Origin: Anaspis maculata
Lineage: Eukaryota > Arthropoda > Insecta > Coleoptera > Scraptiidae
Length of the DNA stretch: 64,000 bases
Assembly (NCBI GenBank): GCA_949128115.1
Contig: OX421964.1
Span: forward strand, 18,686,892-18,750,891
Reading direction: 5' to 3'
Each line of letters opens with the position of its first letter. Positions within the stretch are counted from its first letter, which is position 1. The notes beneath the pieces were generated by a model. That model made no database searches. It had not been told where the DNA came from and saw only the letters and a list, made by a program, of their open reading frames with translations. A program made the translations under genes and the position numbers. Shown in pieces: positions 46,976 to 60,400 of this stretch.

Positions 46976-49603
46976 CTGTGAAAAGTCTAGTTAGGTAGTG
47001 CTTGCTAAGTGTAGCTACCTAAGTCGCTGTGTAGTGTATTAGTGTGAGTGGGTGTGAAGTATAAATTTTTTTTAATGCTAAATATATAAACTTGGAGCCT
47101 TTCGAATCTATTCTGAGGCTACTACTGGAATTTTTTATCGCTTTGAACTTTTAACCGCCTTTTTTCTTGGAAATATTTAATTTGAAGTGTTTCGTTCACA
47201 TCACCAAAGCGTTTCAAATCAAATGCCGTGTATGAAATGAACGAATTAATGGAAAATATTATTGAATAATAATTTTTTTTTTTAGTGAAAATAATAAAAT
47301 TGAATAAAGAAAAAACAGTCATTGCACGCGCGAGTGAAAAATTTCTCGGTAGAAGTAGGAGGGAGTGAGCCCCTCTAGAGTGAAAGTTGGCTGTGGACGA
47401 CAAGGTATATCTTATCTACTGGTTGGTGGCTCTCGCTAATGCTGCTAGGTAAGCGGTGGTCACTGAAGAAAATTATACTCAAGCGGCCGAACGCAGCAGT
47501 AGATACCTACTAAAGAAAATACCCACTGCCCGATGGCCCCAGTAAGGTTGAGTAAGATGTCCTAAGATGGACATGCATCAATTTATAGAGTTGGATTGCA
47601 CGACATGGACGCGTCTCCGAATGTCTGTATTGGAAGATTTTCTTAACATGAAACTTGTCCATTTCCTTTATGTGTATATGCTCAGTGATTTGCATTCCAT
47701 TTTGTTCATACTGCTGTGCTTGGCCGCTTGTGTACCTAGTACCATTTTCTCTGATGACGACCGTTCACCTAGCAGCATAAGCGAATAGCCGCCAATGAGA
47801 AGAGACAATGCCCCTTGCCGACCGCAGCAAATTTCCACTCAAGGGAGGCTCATGTTTTTTTTTGTTTTCAATGACTAAGTACATAGTAGAGATAAACGTT
47901 GTGTCACAAACAGCAATAATTAGGCAGCTATTTGGTTTGGATCCGAATAAATAAATAAATGAATATTAGACTCTGGCAATTGGCATTTGCACGCTCACAG
48001 TCTCCTATCGTGCTAACCGACGGTCAACCAATTCACTTACACGTCGACTCACCGATAAGGTCATTTACCGACACGCTAAGTTATCAACCTGTCGTATACA
48101 TATTAACCGTCACGGCGTCACGATAACCCAATTACCAGAAGTCAATTTAACGGCTGCATTATTCACAATCTATGAAAACTCATCATTAGACTGAGACAAG
48201 ACTGAGCCATTGGAAAGATTGTATTTTTATACGAGTTAGACAGGAGAATACTTGCAGCCGAGTTTCAAGTTTTCTCCTCGCATTCCCTTAAACTGCTTTG
48301 GACTCTGGAGCGCGAGTTCTGAGACACCCTGCTATTACGGTTTCAAAAATCGACTTGGCGATACAGAATAATGAAACCAGAGAAACCGAAAAACAAAAAG
48401 AAAGTTGGTTGTTATTTTCGGAGGCTCCGGCTGATTCTGCAAAGAAAGATCCAATAACCATCGGTCCATCGGCCGAGTAGCGATTAAGTGTTCCTCTACT
48501 GTTCCTGTTGATGGCAAGCAGTACCACCAGTATTGTGATGTGCCTCAAGAACCAAAATTAAGGAAAGCGGCGCTGAACGCCACTTCTAGAACGCCGCCTT
48601 TGGTTGACAGCAATGTCAGTAATCGCCAACTTCGTTGAAGTGACCATCTCGGTTCTATTTCTCTCGTCTGTCCAGATGCCAGAGCATATGGTGAGCTTCA
48701 GAGGGCAGTGAGCTTCTGTAATGTTCAAAGGTACCAAATCAGTTTACTACCTTACCGTCCAATCGGCGTCTTCACCAACGTTGTCAGTTGGTCCAGATTA
48801 TCAAGATCCTGCTAATCGTTGCGGTTGTCCCGAAGCTCATGCGTTCAAGACTCGTTGATGGGCAAACCAAGTGTTGCCTCTTATCTTTTATTTTACTGCT
48901 TTAGAATAAGTTACCGTTTTGATATTGAGCGTGTTGTTGTATATATGTATCATTATTGTCTCTGCGTGAAGTAAGAGACGTTATTAGGGGGTAACTATAC
49001 CGGCTTACTAGACCAATTTCCCTTGGGGTAGGACGGCAGTATGTAGGTACTCTGTTTCAGTGTCGTCGCTGGAGCTTCGTGGAGCCCTTCGAGTTCTTGC
49101 AGCGTCATCGAAAAGGTAGGTACCTACGTTATAGTTTGTAAGCCAAATCTCGCGATATTGCTCACCCTTTCTATTGGCGTCCTCTGCGCAACGCCCCTTT
49201 ATTTTTGTTAACACGCTATGTCAAGTTGAACTGTAAATATTCTTGAACCTTTTCTTCCCGATCATAAACCTGATTTTTTTTAGTTTACTCTGTATTTTTA
49301 ATTCTCCCAATCCCAACTATCTCCACCTCGGAATCAATCACTTTCAATTACGATTCCAACCCGTGATACTGACAGACCAAGTTTTTTTTTGGTTACTGCG
49401 GGTGAGATCTTCTAATAACGTAAGTATTCGTGAGAAGTCTATTGGGTTTGTGGATTTGTGGATGCTTGTAATAGGTACTTTCACGGGGTATCAGCTTGCA
49501 TAGGTACTTGCAGAGCAAGGTATCTTTATAATCCTTAGATTGCCTCTACAGGGTGTTCCGAAATTGATGCAACAAAATTCACAAGGAGCAATTTACATTA
49601 TAC
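46976..49603. other. Copy B intron between exons 4 and 5
   Basis: It is 2.6 kb, against 1.16 kb in copy A. Segments near 49400-49540 (GAGATCTTCTAATAACG, GTGGATGCTTGTAAT) are shared with copy A at about 9125-9250. The rest is unrelated added DNA without a gene I recognise. Confidence 0.5.
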
Positions 49604-50612
49604 TTTCAGTACGGTCAGGTCAAGCTTTTGATACGCACCCTATGTCCAAGTGACGGTATTAGCGTCGCAAAATAATCGTTGGGGTAACTCTCGACCTGAA
49701 CCTCCATAGCGGTCAAGTGACCGCATGCTGACAACCTGCTGGGATGCTTATTGATATTGTTGTTCACTAACGACCTGCGGACAAAATTAATTGCACGTTT
49801 CCACCAAAGTTGACAGAAAAGGCTGAATACTCAGGATCGGTGTGCTTTTTCAAAGCGTGATAATTGAACGAACAGCAAAATCCTTCCGAAGTCGGAATCT
49901 GCTTGAACATTTTATAACAACTTTTCACTTCGCCTTTCCACTTGCACATCTTCAAGAGTCTTGAGCAGTCCGGCGCCAGATATCTCAAGACCTTCCCGAT
50001 TGTCTCATCGTTCGATTCCAGAATGTCTTGCAGTTTGGTGTAGTTCCGACTGGGAATGTCCCGGTTATTGTTGAAAATCAACTGGACCAGCAGCTTCAAC
50101 TGCAGAGCCTGTTCTTCAATTGTTCTGTTGCTGAACTGATCTTTATTGGAGTTCCTGGAATGCTTTCGTCATTAGAATAAAAATGTTGCATAGCAAATCA
50201 TTCAAAATGGGCGGTACACGTACAATTCTCTGGCCAATTTATACGCTTCGTGTTTCGAAATTTTATTGTAGCTACAAATCGTCACAGCTGGGAACGGGTA
50301 ATTCCAGATGGGGTGGTGCGTGGAGTCGGTCACCAGAAGCGTCGGCTTTAGCTGGAAAGTGTTCCAGGCGATGCAGAGCAAAGTCACAGCGGTCACCCAC
50401 GAAACCACCACAATTATAACCCAGAACACTCTGGAAAATTACGTTTTTTTTAATGTTTCGCTTGTTCAAGTGAATTCTCGTAAGAACCTTTCAAGTAAAA
50501 TCCGCTTGGGTAAAACTATGAAGCGGTATCCGTGCAGGGCTGTGTTCAAGCAAAACTGTTTGGCTTCGTACTTGAGCATGCCGCAAAACGTTACTTTGTT
50601 ATTGGGTGGCAT

Positions 50613-50942
50613 TTTTCCAGATTTTTTTTTAAAAGTAAAATTTTCTGGAATTCTGTTACTCTGCGAGGGACCACCTACGTGAAGCTTTGACCTATTGGTT
50701 CCACCGGCACTGAGCAAGTATTCAAATCGAGATTCAAATATTCATTCATTTCCGGTGTTGTGAGTGTTGGTTTGCATGCGGCTGAGGATTTAATTACAAT
50801 CGATTCGAATTTTCGTTGTCGTTTTGCTGTTGCATTCCGGCTGATTGACCGTGATTTTGAATTTAACAATTTCAATGTTTCCTGTTGTGTAATCTCTATC
50901 GAGTTGACGAAGACGCGTGACGATTTGATTGATATGACATGG
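50613..50942 (-). promoter_or_regulatory. Upstream region of ppk copy B, conserved with copy A
   Basis: Homologous to 10849-11185 (see copy A). Similarity ends near 50942. The ABCC polyadenylation signal lies only about 230 bases beyond, so the two genes are tightly spaced in tandem on the minus strand. Confidence 0.45.
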
Positions 50943-51169
50943 TAATAATAATCTTTGATGATAAGTTGATTTGCATTATATTATGTGGAATAAGTCCATA
51001 GAAGCGCATTTTTACGATGCTGAGGGCGTCATCCTCGGCGTCATCCCTTCTACAAGCACCATGAGACTTGAGCCGCAGTGATTTTTGATAGCTGCAGACC
51101 TATCTTTCAGGATACTCAATCTTCAGTTTCAAGTCCAAGTAACACTCAATTATAGGTATTAAAAATATA

Positions 51170-51175
51170 TTTATT
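51170..51175 (-). terminator. Polyadenylation signal AATAAA, ABCC gene
   Basis: The minus-strand AATAAA lies about 280 bases after the proposed TGA stop at 51456-51454 of the last ABCC exon. The intervening DNA is AT-rich, as expected for a 3' untranslated region. Confidence 0.55.
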
Positions 51176-51453
51176 TAATAAAATTTGATAAATTTTTTAT
51201 AATATATGATAAGAATAACACAAGAATTCTTTTGGATCCACTTTAGATAGGTACTAGAAATTCCACTTTTCGTACCTACAATTCCAACTACGTGTTTTAT
51301 AGTTTGTATCGTTCATGATCGTTCGAATTCTTGCTTTTGAACACAGTTAAATTTCAACAATTACTCATAAAAATAAATACGTTAAACTTCATACATTCAA
51401 TTTGCCGAACACATTAAAAATAACAGATAAAATTTTTATTTATGTTGCTATTA

Positions 51454-54400
51454 TCATTGACGCGGTTCTTCTTTGTTGTAGTGTGTAGTCTTGTTGTAGT
51501 TCTGCAAAACAAAAGAAATTTCAATTAAAAACAGTGGAACGTAAAACATAGAAGGGCGTTTTCATCAAACTTTTAGCAAACCGTGCTCAGCTTCGGCATG
51601 GTTTTCAAAATTGGCGCTTTTTATTGATGACAATAATTGATTGCGTTCATCCAAAACAAGCGGTCAGATCATTGGTTGAAATTCCAATTTCGACCAATCA
51701 GAAATGCTCGCCTATCGCTACCTGATCGCACATTTCGAATACATGCAGCATGTTGCCTGTGGACTGGACAGATCCCTGCTGTGGCGACTATGCCAGTTTT
51801 TCGATCTCTGATCAACTCAACCCAACCTTCAACTGATTCTTGAACAAGTCATGGAAACAATTATCATTGATTCAAAAAATTTGTTTGCTTCTTTATCAAC
51901 CGTCGGCCTATTTCTGCAACAAGGACTAACACCAACGCAACGGCGAATCATGCTTTCCTCCATTATAGGATAGGAAGTGCCTCCGCAGCCGGCCCCGGCT
52001 TCATGTATTGTAGCCGGAGCCGGCTATTTGTAAGGTAGCCGGCACCAAGTGACAGTGCGCCATGCAAAGATATGACTTTCGTATCGTAGCCGACACCCGA
52101 CACGTATAATAGAACAATTGCTACAATATGCTACAATTTTATTGGCTGATGCATATATCTGTACTTCAATTATTGCGATAAGATTCATCAGTTTCAACTT
52201 GAACGTTTTGAAAAGGTAGAAAGTTAGATACCTACAATGTGTGGTGCCCCATTATTAACCACTTAATTATTACACAAACCGCGTGTAACGCACTTTCGCA
52301 ATGTAGGTATTTTACCTACTCAGCGAATATAGGGACTAGACAGAGGAGCAACGTCCGGTGCAAGTATAATAAGCGAATAACAATTTAGAGTTAGTTAACT
52401 TGTATTATCGACTCCGATGAATAAACATGTGAAAACCAATTCCGTCTTCGACTACATACGTCTAACCCTTCATGGCGACCGTGCAGAGTAATCTGCTGAA
52501 AGTACAGTGCCAATTCCGAAGTTAGGCTCCAAATATACATTGAAACAAGTGAGGCCTAGGGCCACCAAAATAACACTACGAAAACCAGCCACGTTTTCAA
52601 AGCACCGCTAATGAAAACACGCAAGCAGTGCAGCAGTGCAGCAAGTATGCAAGCAGGAACAGCAGCCATCATTCCCTAGAGGCGAGACAACCTGACCAAA
52701 GAAAAGTCAATTGTCAAAAATGCAGCAGCCAACATCCGATGTCCTAAACAAGCTGACCAAAAGGACGAATCGATCGTTCTAATGCCCACATCCGCTAAAC
52801 GGATCACATCCCAACCTATGCAGAGAAACGCTGCATAATCAAGGCCGAAGATGCAACGACCCGACAGCATAAACACAACAAAGTGAGTACAAAATCACAC
52901 AGTATTATGCGAATGGCTTGCCGCAAAATTAACGCGAGAATGCAATTTGAAACTGAGACGATATTTGAATAAAAATAAAACAAAATAAAACGTTTAGTAA
53001 TGTTTCCGTGGAATGTCTGATGCAACTTCATTTAGACACCTGTTTGACGAAGTAAATGTTTTTAGGCGAAATTTGGAAAAAGACAATCAAGAGCGTAGAA
53101 CAAATTTGCGTGTGACTCAAGACAAGTCAAGTCATCTAGATAGAATAAAGGAAGAGTTTAAAGCAACTAAGGAATTATTCAATAAAACACCTCATAGCGA
53201 AGAATTGTTCAACACAGTGAAAGAGTACGCAAAGCGTATTGAAGGTGGAATTGATATTATTGCAAATACATTGAACTCGAGATTCGAAGCTATAAAAGAA
53301 AATAAAACTGTCAATATGGTGTTAGACGCAGCGCAATTTTTGAACTTATGTGCCAATAGCTTAAAAAGTCCTTACGATGGGGAACCAGATAAACTGCAAA
53401 CATTTATAGACTCGGTGGATCTGATTGAGGCGTATCAAACTGGCCATGAGGCACTGGCACTATCGTTTGTCAAGACAAGGTTGACAGGTAGGGCCAGAGC
53501 CTATATTACGAATGAAAATTCAATAGAAAGGGTAGTTGACAAGCTCAAAGCTGTAATAAAAACAGAAAGTATAGACTTGGTAAGAGCCAAGCTGGTAAGC
53601 CTTGATCAGAGACACAAAACGGCCGAGGTTTACGCGAAAGAAATAGAATTACTTGCAGAGAAACTCAAAAATGCATATTTGACCGATGGAGTACCAGAAA
53701 ATGTGGCCGAAAAATATACTATAACGGAAACGAAACAAGCAATGTTGAAAAATGCGATGCCTTCAGCAAAATTGCTTGTTAAAGCCTCAAAACCCCAAAC
53801 CATTCAAGAACTTATGACGGATTTTATAGATGCTAACACAGGAACGGAGCCCTTACAAGTTAATTATTACCGGAATAACAATTATTCACGACAACGAGGA
53901 AACCGCGGGTCCAGACATTATCGTGGCAGCGGCAATTATTATCGAAATAATAATTCAAACACTCGTTTTCAGGGAAATTGGCAAGGTAATTCATCGAGAA
54001 ATGTAAATCGGTCTAATTACTCCAATAATAATCGCGACGATTACAGAGGACAAAGTAGGAATAGGACAACGCGAGGAAACACCCACAATGTCAGGTGTTT
54101 ACAATCGGAAAACGAGACAGGTCCCCAGAGGTTAGGTCAGACTCTGGAGGACCAAGACAACCAACAGTAAAAATTTTTTGTTTCAACCTGGTTATGGGAA
54201 GTTTTATCAATTTATACACCGATATGACAAAAAGGAACGTAATTACTTTAATGCTGGACAGCGGGGCCGACACATCTGTTTTTAAACGGGAGAAAATTGA
54301 TATTAAACAAATATTTTATCCACATAGAAGCGCAGAAATCAAAGGAGTAACGGACGGAGTTTTAAAGACGTTAGGGACTACGGAAACAACACTTTTTAAC

Positions 54401-57400
54401 GAGAAATTTGAAATAAATCATGAATTCCATATAGTAAACGATGATTTTCCAATTCCATCTGATGGGATATTGGGGTTGGATTTTATGAAAAAATTTAAAT
54501 GCATTTTGGACTACGACAGATCAATGTTAATTCTAAATTTAGGAAATGAAATTCACGAAATCCCAATTAATGAGTCGGTTCAGCAAAATACGTTAATAAT
54601 TCCTCCACGTTGCCAAATTGTTAAAAAAGTGAAAATTGATAACTTAAATTCTGAGTCAGTAATTGACGCGACCGAAATTGCAGAAGGTGTGCATGTAGCA
54701 CGCACCATAATTTCTCCTAACGACGCAAAAATTTTAATTGTCAACACTTCAAATAAAACAGTTCTTATTAATAAACCAAAGCTGACAATGCGTCCGCTTT
54801 CGGAATTTCACATACGTTGCGTAAAAACGATGAATCAGGAAACACGTTTCAAGACAATTTTATCAAAATTTAAAAAAGATATGCCGCTTTATGTTCAAGA
54901 TAAATTATTTGCCCTTTGCGAGGAATTTTCAGATATTTTTGCTTTAGAGGAGGATATATTAACACATAACAACTTTTACGAACAGGAACTTACGTTAACA
55001 GATAAAACACCCGTCTACATAAAACCATCCAAACCGTCCAAACCCGTCCAAACCAAACCGATACCTTATGGTGGTGTATTACAGTTTTTTCTCGCATTAT
55101 CAATTCATTGGGTTTACAACAGGTACTTCACGGTTTCACTGAAACAGCCCCACTTTGAGCACTTTGTTGCTCCAGTTATGTCGATTGTGTTGGGTATCGA
55201 TAGTTGTTGGATGGTGGTTGCAAATTGTTACAGGCACGTTCTGGGCATTGAGTAGTCATATCTTGCTAGACCCGAATTCTTCAATCTTAGGTTAAGTACA
55301 CTCGAAAGCAAAAATAGCGCCCACTTGATTTGTGACGAAGACAACTATTTGCTTGGCTTACCATTGTTGAGCTTTCGAATGGTTTATTGAAGGGCAATAT
55401 AAATAATAAGGGCAGCATTGCTTTATTCTTCTCGAGTACTACTACTATCTGCTATGGTAAAGTAGGCCGAGCAAATAGTCATCTTCTCATAAATCAAGTG
55501 AGCGTCATTTGTGCTGCCAAGTGTAGCTACGTCACGTTGTAGGAGCCTACAGGGTGTATTTCCACATGGTTTATTTTGTTGTAAATTGCTGATTTTTTAG
55601 ATTTTTTATTAAAACCGGCCAGATTTTTGCTAACACTTGCTAAGTTTCCGTTAAAAACTCTGGATTTTTGTTTAGAATTGGTAGATTGTTGCTAAAACTT
55701 GCTGAATCTTAGCTGAAGACTTCCTGAATTTTTGTCAGAACTCATAAAAGTATCATCCAAAATTGCTACATTGTAGCCGAAAATTGCTAATGCTTTGCTA
55801 AAACTTGCTGAATCTTGGCTGAATATTGCTAAATGTTTGTTCAAAATTGCTAAATTTTACGGTATGCTGAAACTTGCTGAATCATCGCTGGAACGTGATG
55901 AATTTGTCCTTACAACATAATTGCTGAATTTTTGCTGATCGTTGCTAAAAATTGCAGATTTTTGTAGGGATTTGCTCAATTATTGTTGCTTAAAGTCACT
56001 TGATTGCTATCGCTATTTTTGCTTTTAGTACACGTGGAGCATTTCAAAAAATCTTAAATTATTGTTGCTAAAAATTTCCTAATTTTATCAAAATTTGCTT
56101 AGTTTTTGCTGCAAGATGCTTCATTTTAGTTGAAAATTGCTGAATTTATCCGAAAATCACTGAGATTTGCACAAATTCGCTGACTTTTAAATGGAAATTG
56201 TTGAATTGTGGCTGAAAATTGCTCAATTTGCCAAAATTTGCTCAAGTTTTGCTAAAATTGGCTACATTTGCCAACATTGGCTACAAAATTGCTAAATTGA
56301 TGATAAAGTCTGCTGAACTGTGATTAACATAGCTGTTTTATTGCCAATAGCTGAATTGTGCTGAAACTTGGCCAATGTTTGGTTTAAAATTGCTGAATTT
56401 TGCTGAACATTGTTGAAATTTGCAAAAACTTGCCAATCACTCATCGAAAATTGCAAAATGCATCTAAAAATTATTGAAATTTGCTTAGGCAAGCCAAATC
56501 TTGCCTTCAAATCAGAATGATATCTTATTTTAGTTCAAAATCACGTTCCCCTCAAAACATTGCTGGATTTTTTATTTAACTTATTGAGTTTTTATTCAAA
56601 ATTGCTGAACACTGATATAAATCTTGCAAAATTCCAGTTGGAATATCCAAATTTTCGTTCAGAATTCCTAGAGTTTGTTGCAAATTGGCTGAATTGTTGC
56701 TAAAACTTTCTAAATGTTTATCCGAGTCTGCCAAATTGTTGCTGAAAAATGCTAATGTTTTGCTTAAGCCTGCTGAATCTTTGCTAGAACATGTTTAATA
56801 CATGCTGAAAACTGCTACACTGATGCTGAAACCTGCCAAACTGGCTACACGTTTGCTAAAATCCTCGACGTATGTGGTGGAAAATTGACAAATTTTCGTT
56901 TGTCGCTTCGTTGTTCAAGTGTGCTGAGAATCGTTAATTGTCTGCTCGAACTTGCAAAAGCTTGAATTTGCTACATTTGAGCTCAAAAATTGCTCGATTA
57001 TTCTGAAAATAGATGAAATCTGCTCAGATTCGCTGAATTGTGATTAAAAATTGTTGAAATGTTGCTGAAAATTGCTCTTTCTAGCTAAAAGTTGCTGAAG
57101 TATTTCTTAAAATTGCTATGTTTTTGTAAGAAATCGCTAAATATCAAATCTGCCAAATTTATGATAAAGCTTATCAAATTTCGACTCAAATTTTGAATAA
57201 CATTGCTAATTTTTTGCTAATAGCTCGATTGTGCTGAAACTTGGCCAACTCTTGGTTTGAAACCGCTGAATTTTGCTGAAAATTGTTGAATTATGCAAAA
57301 AGTTGCCAATCACTTGTCAAAAATTGCTGAATTGAGCTCAAAATTGTTGAAATATTTTGAATCTTGCTGAAGTTTGGTTGAGAATGATATACTCTGCTAA

Positions 57401-60400
57401 AAATTATGTTTTCCTGAAAAGTTGCTGAATGGTTGATTGACTTGCTAAACTTCTGCTGAAGCTTTCTAGACTTTTGCAAATTTTTTCTACAAAAATTGAT
57501 ACATTTTTGTTTGTTGCTTTGTTGCATTGCTTAAATGTGCTGGAAATTGTTAAGTGTTTGCTGGGAACTGTTTAACTCAAACTTGCCACAATTTCGCTGG
57601 AAAAGTGCTGGATTTACCTGAAAAATTTCCATTCAAAATTGCAGAAAACTGCCAGGTAGGTATAGATCTATCTAAATTCCAGTTGAAATATCTGAATTTT
57701 TGTTTGGAAATACTGGAATTTTCCTAAAAATTTGCTGAATTGTTGCTGAAACTTGCTAAATCTTCCCTGAAACATGCAAAATTTATGTTGAAAATTGCTG
57801 CATTGTCACAAACTTGCTAAATTTTTGCTATTTTCATTTACATTTGTGATTAACACCGAAAACTTTTTTCCGTTGCTTTTGTCGCATTGTTAAGTGGTGC
57901 TGCAAATTGTTCATTTTTCGCTGAATCTTGCTAACTCGTGAGCGGAAATTGATTAATTGTTGCTAGAATCTGACTAGTTTTGTTGAATATTGTTCAAATT
58001 TGCTGAATTGTTGGTTAAAAATTGCTGCAAAATGCTGAATTTTACTAAAAGTTGCTGCGAAATGTCGATTGAAAATAAATGACCAATTGTTTATAATCAT
58101 TTTCGAGTTTTGTCGAAGTTTGCAAAACTTCGATTGAGAATGACTAAACTGTAACAAGAGAATTTGCTACTTTTTGTTGAAAAGTACTAAACTGTATCTA
58201 GGTATTGCTAAATTTTTGTTTATACCGACTGAATTTTTATTTAGAATTGCTTAATTGTAGCTAGAAATTGCTGGAATTTGCTGAAACGTTCCAAAGTTTG
58301 CTTGACAATTGGTGAATTGTTATTGCGAATTGCTAAGCTTTAGCTACAGCTCAATGAATTTCTGCAAAACATTTTCAAATTTTTGTTGAATTTTACTGAA
58401 CTGTTGCCACGAAGAAATTTTGCTCAAACTTGTTCGATTTTGGTTGGAAGTGGCTAAATTGTCGCCGAAAATTGCTGAAACATTAGAAATATCAGTTGAA
58501 ATTGTTTGCCATAGAGGAAAAATTGCAAAATTTTGGTAGAACTTCCTGAATTGTGATTCCGGTCCCTGTCGGCACTTACCATTGTTAAACGTTTGAATGG
58601 TTTATTGAAGGACAATACAGGGTGTCCGGTGAGTGAACTGACATAGCTCAAGGATATATCCAGTTTTTCAAGGCGGTTCAGGATCTGGCTTCAAAATTCT
58701 CCTAAGACCTTCCGTTTCGGAGTTACAGGGTGATTTATGGTTTTGATCGAAAACTCTCTATAGCATATCTTTCGACTGGATCAATATAATTGATTGAAAT
58801 TCGGCATGTGTATTCTCATGCTTAGGCTCGTTATAGCGCCATTTCAATTAATTCAGAAAGTGCAGGTCCGGACTAAAATTTTTTCACCCTCAAGTTTTTA
58901 TGGGAAAAGTCACCCGGTAAGAAAGTTTTTTTAAAACTGACATAAGACTCGGATTCTGCATGAAAAATACTACAAGTAACGCTACTTGACTCGTTTGGCA
59001 CTAATTCGCTGTTTTGAGGAAACGCTCAATGACTCAAGATTTTTTCAAAACTTTCATTTTCAGTGAGGCATAAATAAAAAAAAAATAGTTTTATGCAAAT
59101 GTTCTAACTTGACTACTTTGATTTTTTGAACATAATAATACAGCATTTGTTTAATTGGTGAAAAAACACAGAACCGGAATCAATTTTTTCACAGTAATTT
59201 CTGTAAAGCATACCTATCATGTGCTTTTTTGTTTGATCATTATGTTAAAAAACAGAAAGAGGGATCTGAAAACCAGTAAGGATGTAGACAGCAAATAAAA
59301 TTCAATGCTGAGGCAGTTACTCCAAAGTTGAGTTCGATGGAGTTGGGTGGACGAGCAGAGGGCAGAACTTCTTTATGTCCACTTGAACTCCACTCCATGC
59401 GAGTGACTTTTTTTCTGGATAAAAACATTTAATATTATTATTTCTCAATCATCGATATCGAAATCATAGATCGAATAATCATAACGATTTAAATAAACGA
59501 AAATCAAAAGTAACGAGTGATCGAAAAAATTTCTCCTCGAGTCGCCTATGATTCCTGAAAATCTGACGGAAAAATATGGCTACCAAGGAGACTGAGGCCT
59601 TCTTATAGGAGAAACTTATTCGATCAGTACTAAACAAATACAAACAACGGATGATTCATTGCAGGCCTTTTCAAAGTGTCCTCCATTCTTCTCAATAGGT
59701 ACATAATTTTGCCCTTTTTGGCAAGTGCATCATAGCACTACGGATCATATCTGCATAGCTGATTTCTGATTTACTCATCCGCCTCAATAACTCTTTGCCT
59801 TAACTCAGCCACTGTATTGACCTCTTCTTGATAAACAAGATTTTTCATGTGATCCCAAAGGAAATAATCCAAGGGGGTTAAGTCTACTACGAGAAGAATG
59901 GCGGTTAGTTTGAAAATTACAATGTGCAACATTATGATCAAACAAAAAAGCACATGATTTGATTTACAGGTATTACTGTGAAAGAACTGCTCGAAGAACT
60001 GATTCCGGTTCTGTGTTTTCTCACCACTCAGACAAATGCTGTATTATTATGTTCAAAAAATAGAAGTAGTCAAGTTGGAACAATTGCATGAAACAATTTT
60101 TTTTAATTGAAAAACGGCCTTCGAAGTGCAATGCTTCTGTAAAACAATTACCTTTTCAGCAATTTTTTCCAGACTCTCGGCAGTCATTTTCCCGGTGTTC
60201 GAAACCAGCCCGTACAACGCGCCGTCTTTCATCTGCAGTAGCTCGTACGGATGGCCGAACTCGATGGCGCTTCCCGAATCCATCACCAGGATCCTGTCGC
60301 AGTCCATTATGGTGTGCAACCTGTGGGCGATGATCAGGATAGTGCAGTCGGCAAACTTCTTCTTCAAAGTCGCCTGTATCACAGCATCAGTCTTGTAGTC

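Larger units (their letters stand above)
42765..50612 (-). pseudogene. Pickpocket-type DEG/ENaC channel, copy B, with a one-base frameshift
   Basis: This is a duplicate of the 7163-10848 gene. Exons from 50612 downwards: 50612-50488, 50430-50224, 50154-49831, 49774-49604, 46975-46696, 44450-44261, 44196-44090 and 43021-42765. Architecture and phases equal copy A, with small in-frame additions (one codon in exon 4, four in exon 6, one in exon 8). TM1, CGCLPDC, GFT and TM2 are intact. In exon 4 copy A reads AAAAGGCTTGACC and copy B AAAAGCTTGACC near 49626: one base is missing and TGA follows within four codons, cutting the protein after about half its length. The exon 1 donor is also weak (GTTCTT versus GTACTG). 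An in-phase GTGCGT just before the lesion could act as a donor and restore the frame with loss of about 12 residues; this is speculation. Other exons look constrained, so the loss is recent or is a base error. Confidence 0.85.

Noticed and set aside
56292..58157. Several minus-strand open frames rich in Gln, Asn and Ser
   Set aside because: They are products of the TTGCTGAA-type repeat.
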